From assembly GCA_964562165.1 (NCBI GenBank), contig CAZLRZ010000007.1, forward strand, positions 1-26,010: DNA of 26,010 bases, in the 5' to 3' direction. This document shows positions 1 to 7,555 of the stretch, piece by piece. This DNA is from JAKQLP01 sp964562165 (GTDB lineage Bacteria; Patescibacteriota; Dojkabacteria; B142; OLB20). The first letter of the stretch is position 1. Each line of letters opens with the position of its first letter. The notes beneath the pieces are model-generated. The model made no database searches. It was not told where the DNA came from and was given only the letters and a program-made list of their open reading frames with translations. A program made the translations under genes and the position numbers.

Positions 1-602
1 TACTTGGAAGATTTAAATACAGATTTAGCTACGGCCAAAATCTTGTAAAACATACAATGGAGATGGTTTATATCGGTGAAGCCTTAGCAGTTGAAACCGG
101 AGCAGATGTTAACCTCGTAAAAAAAGCATGTTTACTTCATGATCTTGGAAAGGTTTTAACACATGAAATTGAAGGTAAGCCACATCACCATATTTCCGGT
201 GATATTATTCGAAAATATTTGAGAGATGAAAAACTTGCAAACGCAGTTGAATCTCATCACGGTGATATTGAAGCAAAATCTTTAGAAGCAACAATTGTTC
301 AAATAGCTGACGCTATTTCAGGAGCAAGACCAGGCGCTAGAAAAGACAATTACGAAGATTATGTCAAAAGAGTTAAAGCTCTTGAAGACATTGCAAAACA
401 ATACGAACAAGTCCATGAGGCCTATGCAATCCACGCCGGTCGTGAAGTTAGAGTTATCTTTAAACCCGATAGAGCAAGCGATGAAGATGTTATTCTTCTA
501 AGTAAAAAAATTGCTAAAGAAATCGAAGAAACTCAAAACTATCCAGGATCAGTTAAGGTTACGGCAATCAGAGAGTTCAGAGTCGAAGAATCTGCAAAAT
601 AA
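1..602 (+). CDS. rny: Ribonuclease Y, C-terminal part (5' end outside window)
   Basis: This is the 3' end of an open frame entering from the left (first full codon at 3). The residues encoded before position 57 (LGRFKYRFSYGQNLVKHT) already belong to the protein, so the ATG at 57 is internal. RNase Y is a membrane-anchored endoribonuclease that starts mRNA decay. Visible here are the HD-domain metal ligands (HDLGK, then SHHGD and QIADAISGARPGAR) and the conserved end with GREVRVIF and VTAIREFRVEE. The N-terminal membrane helix, coiled coil and KH domain must lie upstream. It is followed after 27 nt by the rlmB-like gene on the same strand. Confidence 0.95.
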   Translation, partial: LGRFKYRFSYGQNLVKHTMEMVYIGEALAVETGADVNLVKKACLLHDLGKVLTHEIEGKPHHHISGDIIRKYLRDEKLANAVESHHGDIEAKSLEATIVQIADAISGARPGARKDNYEDYVKRVKALEDIAKQYEQVHEAYAIHAGREVRVIFKPDRASDEDVILLSKKIAKEIEETQNYPGSVKVTAIREFRVEESAK

Positions 603-629
603 ATATTATTAAATTATTAAAATAATATT
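602..629 (+). other. AT-only inverted repeat between rny and rlmB
   Basis: AATATTATT at 602-610 is repeated inverted as AATAATATT at 621-629 (9 bp, 10-nt loop) and ends directly before the ATG at 630. There is no GC core and no Shine-Dalgarno sequence. It could be a weak hairpin or simply promoter-like AT sequence. Confidence 0.4.
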
Positions 630-1349
630 ATGCAAATAGAAGGACGCAACCCTGTAATTGAGGCTCTTAAATCTGGCATCTCGATTAGCAAAATCGCTAT
701 AAAAGAATCCAGCCAAGATGACCCAAAGATTGCAGAAATAATGGAACTTGCCGGGAATAAGAACATTCCTGTTGTTGTAAAATCTAAAAAGTTTTTGAAT
801 AAGATTACGAAAGGCTCGATTCATCAAGGGGTAATTGCTTTTACAAAAGAGGTTAAACAAGTTTCCCTTGAGGAAGTTGTGAATACCCTACTTGATAAAA
901 ACATCGAGCCTTTTTTGGTTTTCATTCGAGACGCCCAAAACGAATCTAACATTGGGGCAATCATAAGGACTGCCGAAGCCGCAGGCGCAAATGCTGTCGT
1001 ATTGCCCCCCAAAATCTCAATTTCAGCTAAAATCGTGCATTCATCAATGGGTGCAACTGTTCATATTCCAGTAATGAATGCTAACTTGTTTCCTGCAATT
1101 AAATATGTGCAAACAAAAGGGATCAAGGTTGTGGGCATCGAGATGAATGGAACCAAAAACTATTTTGAGGAGGATCTAAAGGGCCCTGTAATGCTAATTA
1201 TTGGAGGCGAAGATCATTCTTTGAGTGAAGAAATTCAAAATAAATGCGATAGCGTTGTAAAAATTCCGATGATCGGTAAAGTAAATTCATTGAATATGAG
1301 TGTTGCTGCAGGTCTAGTGATTTACGAAAAAGTCCGACAATCGCTTTAA
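630..1349 (+). CDS. rlmB: TrmH/SpoU-family RNA 2'-O-methyltransferase, RlmB-like
   Basis: The 239-residue product has the layout of the RlmB/TrmH-family 2'-O-ribose methyltransferases, which modify 23S rRNA or tRNA using SAM. The small N-terminal substrate-binding domain begins MQIEGRNPVIEAL, as in RlmB. The SPOUT domain carries motif 1 (DAQNESNIGAIIRTAEAAGA), motif 2 (VMLIIGGEDHSLSEE) and motif 3 (VNSLNMSVAAGLVIYE), which form the knotted cofactor site. The length is normal. The ATG at 630 is chosen because MQIEGRNPVIE matches the family start. The 3' end overlaps the convergent DUF2085 gene by 4 nt. The exact target (G2251 of 23S rRNA for RlmB itself) cannot be told from sequence. Confidence 0.88.
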   Translation: MQIEGRNPVIEALKSGISISKIAIKESSQDDPKIAEIMELAGNKNIPVVVKSKKFLNKITKGSIHQGVIAFTKEVKQVSLEEVVNTLLDKNIEPFLVFIRDAQNESNIGAIIRTAEAAGANAVVLPPKISISAKIVHSSMGATVHIPVMNANLFPAIKYVQTKGIKVVGIEMNGTKNYFEEDLKGPVMLIIGGEDHSLSEEIQNKCDSVVKIPMIGKVNSLNMSVAAGLVIYEKVRQSL

Positions 1350-2056
1350 GGAGTGTTTTTGCTACGAATCAAAAAATCTTCAGTATGCACGGGAGTTTTA
1401 ACCGAAAGGTCTAAGAAGTTTTCGGGCTTATATTTTGTTGAGGTTGCATCCCAGATGAAAACCATCAAGATATAGACTAAAACCGAAAGTCCGATAGAAA
1501 TTAGAATGAAATAAAAAACATTAAAGGGTCTGCCCTCTTTCATTTTAACCTTGTTCTCTAAATTCACTGTTTCTTTTAAATTGCTAAAGATCCAAAGCCC
1601 AAAGCCTAAGCCGAAGATCGAGCCTGTAAGCATTCTCATAAAATTTGTGCTCATATAGTCGATCGATCTGAATGGACCAAAACCTATTAGGGTCATTACT
1701 GTTTGGATTCCGCCATCTAATGCCATTGGCAAGATTAAGACTAAAACCCAATACCATTTTAAGTTTTTAAGTTTCAAAAACTTCACAGCTAATCCTGATA
1801 GAAGGATGTTAAACCACATAAAAGTGCATCTACTGCACCATCCGTTTTGATAATCGCAAATATGAAGGCTCCTCCAATGAAGTTGATGGCAAAAAAATGA
1901 ATATACCCAATAGATAACCTTGGCAGGCAAAATCAGGCCGATTTTTGCGAATATTGGAGCTAAAATCGGAAGGATATTTAATAAGCCGATTACACTTAAA
2001 AAGGCTTCGTAAATATGGACAGATAAATAGTTTAAAAAAGATTTAATTTTTTTCAC
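1346..2056 (-). CDS. DUF2085 family membrane protein
   Basis: The 236-residue product has four to five predicted membrane segments and the DUF2085 signature: SFFCHQLHWRSLHIC followed by WCSRCTFMWFNIL, that is CHQ...RS...CxRC. The Cys/His set may bind a metal. The family's function is not known. An N-terminal hydrophobic stretch (AFLSVIGLLNILPILAPIFA) and a C-terminal TM (FYFILISIGLSVLVYILMVF) are clear. The start overlaps the 3' end of recJ by 14 nt, so the two genes are probably co-transcribed. Confidence 0.8.
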   Translation of the reverse strand: MKKIKSFLNYLSVHIYEAFLSVIGLLNILPILAPIFAKIGLILPAKVIYWVYSFFCHQLHWRSLHICDYQNGWCSRCTFMWFNILLSGLAVKFLKLKNLKWYWVLVLILPMALDGGIQTVMTLIGFGPFRSIDYMSTNFMRMLTGSIFGLGFGLWIFSNLKETVNLENKVKMKEGRPFNVFYFILISIGLSVLVYILMVFIWDATSTKYKPENFLDLSVKTPVHTEDFLIRSKNTP

Positions 2057-3476
2057 TGCTTTGTTTAAGGTCTTTAAGTTTTAATTGTATTGATGTTCGG
2101 CCATTCCAAACATTTAAATCTAACACTCCTGCAAGATCATAAAGAGAATCAGTTTTAATTGTATCAATTTTATCGATCATATTAAAACCTATTACATCAA
2201 TAAATTCATTTTTGGATGAAACTATTGAGAACTTTAAATGCCTTTTGTCCTGGCCGATTGCCGTGGGTGTGCCATAAATTTTTGCGCCATTAACTACAAC
2301 AATTGGTTCAGGATTCCCATATCCAAAGGGTTTAAATTTTGCTATGGATTTTATAATTTCCATAGAAATTTCATCGGTACTTATTTCTAAATCTATATTT
2401 AATTCCTTGGCAACCATTTCAGGAGTTATCATCAAGAATGCATAATCTTGGATATTATTCTTAAACTTTTCAAAATTCAATTCCTTTAACTTAAAGCCTG
2501 CGGCCTGATTGTGACCGCCAAACTTTTCCAAAATCTCTGCATTTAAGGCAATTGCCGCCGTAATGTCGAAGCCGGTAATGCTACGCGCAGAGCCTTTAAC
2601 AAAACCATCCGAAAAATTTGCCACTAAAACAGGCAAATGATATTTTTCATTTATTTTACTAGCAACTAGACCAACAACACCTTCATTCCAATTGTTTGAT
2701 GAAACAAAAATCAATTTTTTGCCTTCATCCACCTGCTTTTGGGCATCAACTAGGGCTTCTTCAAGCATCTTCTTTGTAATCATTTGCCTTTTAAAATTGA
2801 GATCATTCAATTTGCTGGCGATCCCTCGAATTTTTAAATCATCCTTTGATGTTAACAACCTAACACCATCAAGGGCGTGTTCAATTCGGCCTGCAGCGTT
2901 TAACCTTGGACCAATTACAAAGCCAAAATGATAAGCATCAAAAAGCTCAGTATTAATTTGAGCTATATTTGATAAAGCCTTTATCCCCCCGTTTTCTTCG
3001 TGCTTACGAATAAGCTTCAAGCCTTCGTTTACGATTATTCTATTTTCATCTTTTAAAGGCATAATGTCACAAACTGTGGCCAAGGCAACAATATCCAAGT
3101 ATTTTTTAAAATTGATTTCTTTTTTAGTTATATCTGCTTTTAAGGCCTCGTTGTGAATAAGCTGAACCAGCTTCCAAACTACAGCCGTGGCACAGATATT
3201 ATTATATTTATACTTTTTATCTAACGATGGGTGAACTACTGCTAAAGCAGATTCCGGTATTTCAAAATCACCTGTTTCTTTGTTTTCCGGAATNNNNNNN
3301 NNNNNNNNNNNNNNNNNNNNNNNNNNNNNNNNNNNNNNNNNNNNNNNNNNNNNNNNNNNNNNNNNNNNNNNNNNNNNNNNNNNNNNNNNNNNNAGGATTT
3401 GCGCTTCTACTTTACTAAAATCAGATAATTTTTTTCGCGCACTATCATCTAATTCGGGTTTGATTTTCCATCTCAT
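2043..3476 (-). CDS. recJ: Single-stranded-DNA exonuclease RecJ, interrupted by an assembly gap
   Basis: RecJ degrades single-stranded DNA 5'-to-3' in recombination and mismatch repair. The frame starts with MRWKIKPELDDSARKKLSDF, a typical RecJ N-terminus. After the gap come PENKETGDFEIPESALAVVHP, the DHHA1 region (GFVIGPRLNAAGRIEHA, GVVGLVASKINEKYHLPVLV, SARSITGFDITAAI, KFGGHNQAAGFKL) and the C-terminal OB-like domain. The phosphoesterase motifs expected between the two parts (DxDxDG and DHH) are absent because they fall in the run of 100 Ns. In RecJ this spacing is well over 100 residues, whereas the gap as drawn allows about 33. The frame through the Ns is therefore nominal, not evidence of a truncated gene. 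Confidence 0.9.
   Translation of the reverse strand: MRWKIKPELDDSARKKLSDFSKVEAQIXXXXXXXXXXXXXXXXXXXXXXXXXXXXXXXXXXIPENKETGDFEIPESALAVVHPSLDKKYKYNNICATAVVWKLVQLIHNEALKADITKKEINFKKYLDIVALATVCDIMPLKDENRIIVNEGLKLIRKHEENGGIKALSNIAQINTELFDAYHFGFVIGPRLNAAGRIEHALDGVRLLTSKDDLKIRGIASKLNDLNFKRQMITKKMLEEALVDAQKQVDEGKKLIFVSSNNWNEGVVGLVASKINEKYHLPVLVANFSDGFVKGSARSITGFDITAAIALNAEILEKFGGHNQAAGFKLKELNFEKFKNNIQDYAFLMITPEMVAKELNIDLEISTDEISMEIIKSIAKFKPFGYGNPEPIVVVNGAKIYGTPTAIGQDKRHLKFSIVSSKNEFIDVIGFNMIDKIDTIKTDSLYDLAGVLDLNVWNGRTSIQLKLKDLKQSSEKN
3294..3393. other. Assembly gap, exactly 100 N
   Basis: One hundred consecutive Ns, the conventional length for a scaffold gap of unknown size, lie within recJ. Judged from the missing RecJ motifs the true insert is probably several hundred bases. 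Confidence 0.97.
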
Positions 3477-3485
3477 ATTTTAATT

Positions 3486-3517
3486 AGCCCGACCTCTTTA
3501 ATAAAAGAGGTCGGGCT
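3486..3517. terminator. 14-bp perfect hairpin between the MIP gene and recJ
   Basis: The arms at 3486-3499 and 3504-3517 are perfectly complementary (core GCCCGACCTCTTT, loop AATA). It lies just downstream of the minus-strand MIP stop (3531) and 9 nt before the recJ start (3476). No good U-tract follows on the minus strand; T-richer sequence follows on the plus strand (TTCATTTCCTTATTTT). It may end MIP transcription or control recJ. Confidence 0.6.
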
Positions 3518-3530
3518 TCATTTCCTTATT

Positions 3531-4334
3531 TTACTTACTTACTTTTGTGACTTTTAGGCTATTAATTCCCCAGCAAACTAATGCGGCAATTAATGCTCCT
3601 AAAACTGATGCTCCAATGTATAGAGGGGTTTGACTAAGGGCGTCGCCACCTTCGAATAATGCAGGAACTAAAGTTCTGAAAGGATTAAATGCTGCACCGG
3701 TATAACTGGAAGCGAAAACTGTTAAGCCAAATGCCATTAAACCAACTACAGTTGCGGTTATGGCTTTGTTTTTAGCAATGACTGATGTGACTAAATAAAC
3801 AAATGACATCATAAACGCAAAGATCATTTCAATTGAGAAAACTGTTGAGGCAATACCCTCTGTATAAGTAGTAGTAAATTTAATTTGTTCGATTAATTGT
3901 TCTTTTGCATTTGTGATTCCTGTAAAGCTATCTGGATTTAACACGATTTGAGCATCAACAATGTAGCCCATCATACTATTTGCAATACCGAAAGCTATTA
4001 AGGCTCCAATAAATTGCGCTAGTAAATATATTAAGAATTCCCACAATTTGTCTTTATCAAAAGTTTTGGTTTTGATTTGATTTATTAAACTCATAAAATA
4101 TTCAGCAAATGTGAATAATGGGTTTAGGTGTGGTTTTGAAAAGACTCCGAAGACCAACATTAATGCAACAACACTTGTTGCAATGATGAAAGGTTCTACG
4201 CTATTGATCATTATTGGTGAAATAAAGATCATGAACATCAACATAAATGAACCGACAAGCTCGGATCCAGCTTCGGATAATAATCCGCCTAATTTCGCAA
4301 ATCTTGATTTGGAAATTTTTAGAGACAACTTCAT
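3531..4334 (-). CDS. MIP-family (aquaporin/glycerol-facilitator-like) channel with altered NPA boxes
   Basis: The 267-residue integral membrane protein has about six membrane helices and the internal duplication of the major intrinsic protein family, which passes water or small neutral solutes. It begins near GGLLSEAGSELVGSFMLMF, which corresponds to the family's first helix with its conserved Glu. The first pore loop reads KPHLNPLF (N71-P72-L73) and the second TGAAFNPFRTLVPALF (N217-P218-F219-R220). Both boxes keep Asn-Pro but replace the Ala, while the selectivity-filter Arg after the second box is kept. The loop between helices 3 and 5 contains a long polar insert (about residues 126-160). 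The substrate cannot be predicted. The start at 4334 has no Shine-Dalgarno sequence. Confidence 0.8.
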   Translation of the reverse strand: MKLSLKISKSRFAKLGGLLSEAGSELVGSFMLMFMIFISPIMINSVEPFIIATSVVALMLVFGVFSKPHLNPLFTFAEYFMSLINQIKTKTFDKDKLWEFLIYLLAQFIGALIAFGIANSMMGYIVDAQIVLNPDSFTGITNAKEQLIEQIKFTTTYTEGIASTVFSIEMIFAFMMSFVYLVTSVIAKNKAITATVVGLMAFGLTVFASSYTGAAFNPFRTLVPALFEGGDALSQTPLYIGASVLGALIAALVCWGINSLKVTKVSK

Positions 4335-4379
4335 ATAAATAAAATATAAAAAATAAAATAATAAATAACAAAGTATTTA

Positions 4380-4526
4380 CTAGACACTTATGGAAACAGG
4401 TCCTGAGGGGCGATCAGGCTGTGACTTTTGACTTTTATTTCTATTGTTAATAAGCATTGATATCAATATCGTTACTATACCAGTAGTACAACAACTAACT
4501 AAGAAAGCCATCATTTCCGGATCCAT
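4380..4526 (-). CDS. Small single-span membrane protein, 48 aa (unrecognised)
   Basis: A short frame begins with the ATG at 4526 and ends with TAG at 4380. It encodes MDPEMMAFLVSCCTTGIVTI followed by LISMLINNRN and a polar Ser/Pro/Gln/Lys tail. One hydrophobic helix (about residues 6-27) is followed by a positively charged stretch, which suggests an N-out/C-in microprotein. No family is recognised. It fills an otherwise empty interval between two minus-strand membrane-protein genes, and promoter-like TATACT lies about 20 nt upstream. No homologue evidence can be given, so coding is probable rather than certain. Confidence 0.5.
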   Translation of the reverse strand: MDPEMMAFLVSCCTTGIVTILISMLINNRNKSQKSQPDRPSGPVSISV

Positions 4527-4596
4527 CAAATTCTAGTAACTAAATCCAGTATAAAATATACTTACGTTTTTCGCAATTCAGAACCTTCTCTTACTT

Positions 4597-5400
4597 TTAA
4601 TAAACCAAAAACTCAAAATTGCTTTTTAGATAAATTGCATTGAAGGCTCTTTTATCTGTTACTTCAACGACGTAATATGTGCCCTCAGCAGAGGTTTTTA
4701 TCGTCCCATTAAAAGTGTAGTAAATGTTTGGATTTTCTATATTTGGTGTCATTTTTATTGTTATTGGTTTTTGAGAATCATATGCAGTTTTCATAATTGG
4801 CACTAATTTACTTATTTCATATTGGACTTCATTTCCAATCAAAGTAGTATTTTCAATGTTTGCGTTTACCCCCGCAACTACTCCTGAGTACTCCCATATT
4901 GGGACTTGGATGTCAGATGCTCCATCCCCAAAGGCTAACCTAGTTTGGCCAATGTAAGCATTTTTATCCTTGATTACACCCCAAAGCAAGTTGTTTCCGG
5001 CAACATTATCTTCGACTAACTTCCCATTGGAATCAGTCTTTACAGTGGTAGGGTTAGCAACAGAATTTTCTAACGCAATTATCACCTCGACATTTTTGCA
5101 GTAGGGGCAATTCATTTCACCATCATCTTTAATTCCGTTAAAGTTTTTATCAATAAAAAAAGCAATGTTTTTGACTGAAACATCAGTGACTTCAATTGTT
5201 TTGGGATCCTGATCGTCAACTTCGTCGGCCTTAACAGAACCATCATTTAATCCCTCAATTGCGCTTGGTGTTGGAGATCCTGACATTGTAAGCTCTTCAA
5301 CTTTCGAAGAATTTGTAGAGAAGTACATAGCTAAATACAATAGCCCCGCTAATATTGAAATTGTAATGACAATGCCAGGTAAAGTTTTCAAATTTTTCAT
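4597..5400 (-). CDS. Membrane-anchored extracytoplasmic protein with a DxNxNGxxDxGE loop
   Basis: The 267-residue product has one N-terminal membrane helix (about residues 9-27) and no lipobox, so it is probably anchored facing outward. A low-complexity Ser/Thr/Asp linker follows, then a beta-rich domain. Residues 84-95 read DKNFNGIKDDGE, the pattern of calcium-binding loops in SdrD-B-like and related surface domains. A CPYC pair (C98, C101) follows directly and could form a disulphide. The rest is not recognised. The gene diverges from the response regulator with only 26 bp between the two ATGs, so the two share a promoter region and may be co-regulated. Confidence 0.6.
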   Translation of the reverse strand: MKNLKTLPGIVITISILAGLLYLAMYFSTNSSKVEELTMSGSPTPSAIEGLNDGSVKADEVDDQDPKTIEVTDVSVKNIAFFIDKNFNGIKDDGEMNCPYCKNVEVIIALENSVANPTTVKTDSNGKLVEDNVAGNNLLWGVIKDKNAYIGQTRLAFGDGASDIQVPIWEYSGVVAGVNANIENTTLIGNEVQYEISKLVPIMKTAYDSQKPITIKMTPNIENPNIYYTFNGTIKTSAEGTYYVVEVTDKRAFNAIYLKSNFEFLVY

Positions 5401-5414
5401 ATTTTTTTACTTTT

Positions 5415-5420
5415 TATACT
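5415..5420 (+). promoter_or_regulatory. -10 box 6 nt before the response-regulator ATG
   Basis: TATACT ends 6 nt before the ATG at 5427, so transcription would start at or next to the start codon (leaderless mRNA). The -35 region would overlap the start of the divergent gene. No Shine-Dalgarno sequence is present. Confidence 0.5.
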
Positions 5421-5426
5421 TTTAAA

Positions 5427-6104
5427 ATGAATAAAATCCTCCTCATTGAAGACGATCTTAATCTTGCAAATACTATCAGAGATTCTCTTTTAGAGCAAAC
5501 CCACCTCGTAAAAGTCCTTGCTAACGGCTCGATTGGCTATGTTGAAGCACTCAATAATCCTTACGATTTAATAGTTCTTGAAACGATGCTCCCAAACAAA
5601 TCGGGTTTTGTAATTTCAAGAGATCTTCGAACTCATGGCATTGAAACTCCAATAATCGCTTTGACCTCCGACTCTAGCGAATCCACCCGAATCACCTGCT
5701 GGCAAATGGGAATCGACTTAGTTATTGCCAAGCCTTTTTCTTTAAAAGAACTTAATTTTGCAGTAGAAAAAATCCTTAAACGCCCACCAACAAACAAGCC
5801 AGAACATATTCTAATTAAAGATATTGAAGTTGATAAAAACCTTCAGGTGGTAAAACGCGAAGGCGTATTGATTCCTCTTAGAAAAAAAGAGGCGGACATT
5901 GTAATTTACCTTGCAGAAAACAAAGGAAAGCTTGTAAGTAAACAGATGCTATATAACTCAATCTACCCATGGGACAGCAATACAATGGAAAGTGTGCTCG
6001 ATGTACATATTAGTAATATAAGAAAGAAGCTAAACCGAGGATTTAACGAAGATTCCAATTTAATAAAAACAGTTCATAGTAAGGGGTTTTTAATCGAAGG
6101 TTAA
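5427..6104 (+). CDS. OmpR/PhoB-family response regulator, phospho-acceptor Asp replaced by Glu
   Basis: The 225-residue protein has an N-terminal receiver domain (about 1-118) and a C-terminal winged-helix DNA-binding domain (about 127-223, ending in ESVLDVHISNIRKKLNR and VHSKGFLIEG). The acidic pocket (E8, D9, D10), the conserved T80 and K102 (AKPF) are all present. The phosphorylation site that should read LDxMLP reads LETMLP, so E52 replaces Asp. Glu can mimic phospho-Asp in some receivers, so the protein may be locked on or regulated without phosphorylation; this is inference. The histidine kinase at 7556 is the nearest possible partner. It is probably a transcription factor for nearby genes, including the divergent membrane protein. 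Confidence 0.9.
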   Translation: MNKILLIEDDLNLANTIRDSLLEQTHLVKVLANGSIGYVEALNNPYDLIVLETMLPNKSGFVISRDLRTHGIETPIIALTSDSSESTRITCWQMGIDLVIAKPFSLKELNFAVEKILKRPPTNKPEHILIKDIEVDKNLQVVKREGVLIPLRKKEADIVIYLAENKGKLVSKQMLYNSIYPWDSNTMESVLDVHISNIRKKLNRGFNEDSNLIKTVHSKGFLIEG

Positions 6105-6164
6105 TTACAAATCGGCGTTTTTCTGATAAAATATATCTGGCAATTGAATAATGTCTTTTTAAAT

Positions 6165-6238
6165 GCACCAATAGCTCAATAGGATAGAGCAACTGCCTTC
6201 TAAGCAGTAGGTTACAGGTTCGATTCCTGTTTGGTGCA
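6165..6238 (+). tRNA. tRNA-Arg (anticodon TCT)
   Basis: A full cloverleaf can be drawn. The acceptor stem is GCACCAA/TTGGTGC, the D arm is GCTC...GAGC, the anticodon arm is ACTGC-CTTCTAA-GCAGT with anticodon TCT, and the T arm is ACAGG-TTCGATT-CCTGT. The discriminator base is A. No CCA is encoded (AT follows). Confidence 0.96.
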
Positions 6239-6295
6239 ATTTGTTTGGCTTTCCGTTATAATTTTTAAACTGATATAAATTTAAAAATTGTAAAT

Positions 6296-7549
6296 ATGAA
6301 ACCAGAATTGTTCATTGAAGATTTAATGAATGGAACCAAAACTTTTTCATTAAAACTATCCCCCGAAGATCTTTCGAATATTGAAGCTGAACAAGAAAAG
6401 TTTAAACCCATATTTGATTCATTTTTAAACCCGGCCAACGACAAACCTTTTTATCTGGCTCCAAAATCATATCACTATATTTTAGAGATACTTCCAAAAT
6501 ATTTTCAGGAACTAAAAGACCGCATTGATAACACGGATAGTCTTGAACAATGGGAGCTTAAACATATCAGCGCAATCTTAGGTAAAGCTTTAATCCCTGA
6601 TTCAATTTCAACTCCACACGATAATGCAAAAGCCATTGCAAGTATGATCTTGAATAACGAAAAAGAGAAATCAAAAAAAAGAGTTTTAATTCGAGAACTA
6701 TGCACCGGAGCCGGCCTTTCCACCCTATTAACATATTTTGAAGTTAAAAAAGTTACTGAAAATCCATTCACAATTTTAGGGACTGACAATGCTTTAGAAT
6801 CGATCCTAACGGCTGCGATAATGCTTAATTTGTTTAAGATCCCACATATTATTGTATCTTCTGAAATAACTCCCGAAATATTAAAATTTGATGGTGTAGT
6901 GCTTCAATATATGGGCGTTAATCCTGCTCTCAAAAATGATATCGTGAACAAACTCACCTTTGACTATGTGTATTCGGATAATGGGATTTCATATTTTTCT
7001 AACCCGATTCATTTAGAAACAATCGAAGACATTGTAAAACTAACACCCAAGGGCGGATCCATAATTGTTTGCAGTTTGGAACCAGATGTAAAAATCAAAC
7101 TCAACTATTTTACAATGGTGAAAAATATCATTGCTTATGGTGGCAAAGCACAAGAAGTGCACAAAAAGATCCGCGCAGAAAGACGGGCGGAATTTGAACA
7201 AACCGGCAAGGGCGGAGAAAGGCTATTATCCAATGTTGCCTATACAAAAGACAATATGATGCTAATTAGGGAATACCTAAGTCAAGAAGCAGCAAGCGTT
7301 TACGGGATGTTACATGCCTATCTATTTAAAAAGGAATTCTTTAGCATAACTAAGTTCAAAGAATATATTCAGACTTTAATTTCGATAACCAAAGCAGCAA
7401 GGGAATTAGGCGGGGAGATCCAATCGCCTGTTAGATTCACCAAAGAATGCCTTGATAAACTTTTGCCTGATGGCAAATATGATTTTGAATTTGTTCCACC
7501 ATTAAATGAAGGCAGAAAAATGTTAAGGACTTTAAAAGTTAAAGTATAA
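6296..7549 (+). CDS. Predicted SAM-dependent methyltransferase-like protein (unknown target)
   Basis: The 417-residue soluble protein has a Rossmann-like core. VLIRELCTGAGLSTLL (motif near residues 134-140) fits the SAM-binding glycine-rich loop, ILGTDNALES (about residues 169-178) fits the acidic residue that binds the ribose, and GGSIIVCSLEP fits a later core strand. An approximately 120-residue N-terminal helical region and a C-terminal domain of about 170 residues are not recognised. No catalytic motif such as DPPY or NPPY is seen, so nucleic-acid base methylation is not supported. It sits between the response regulator and the histidine kinase, and its stop lies only 6 nt before the kinase ATG, so it probably shares their operon. 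TATAAT at 6257-6262 could be its promoter. Confidence 0.6.
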   Translation: MKPELFIEDLMNGTKTFSLKLSPEDLSNIEAEQEKFKPIFDSFLNPANDKPFYLAPKSYHYILEILPKYFQELKDRIDNTDSLEQWELKHISAILGKALIPDSISTPHDNAKAIASMILNNEKEKSKKRVLIRELCTGAGLSTLLTYFEVKKVTENPFTILGTDNALESILTAAIMLNLFKIPHIIVSSEITPEILKFDGVVLQYMGVNPALKNDIVNKLTFDYVYSDNGISYFSNPIHLETIEDIVKLTPKGGSIIVCSLEPDVKIKLNYFTMVKNIIAYGGKAQEVHKKIRAERRAEFEQTGKGGERLLSNVAYTKDNMMLIREYLSQEAASVYGMLHAYLFKKEFFSITKFKEYIQTLISITKAARELGGEIQSPVRFTKECLDKLLPDGKYDFEFVPPLNEGRKMLRTLKVKV

Positions 7550-7555
7550 TTAACT

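Noticed and set aside
3227..3483. Plus-strand frames spanning the N-run
   Set aside because: They exist only because Ns contain no stop codons, and they are antisense to recJ.
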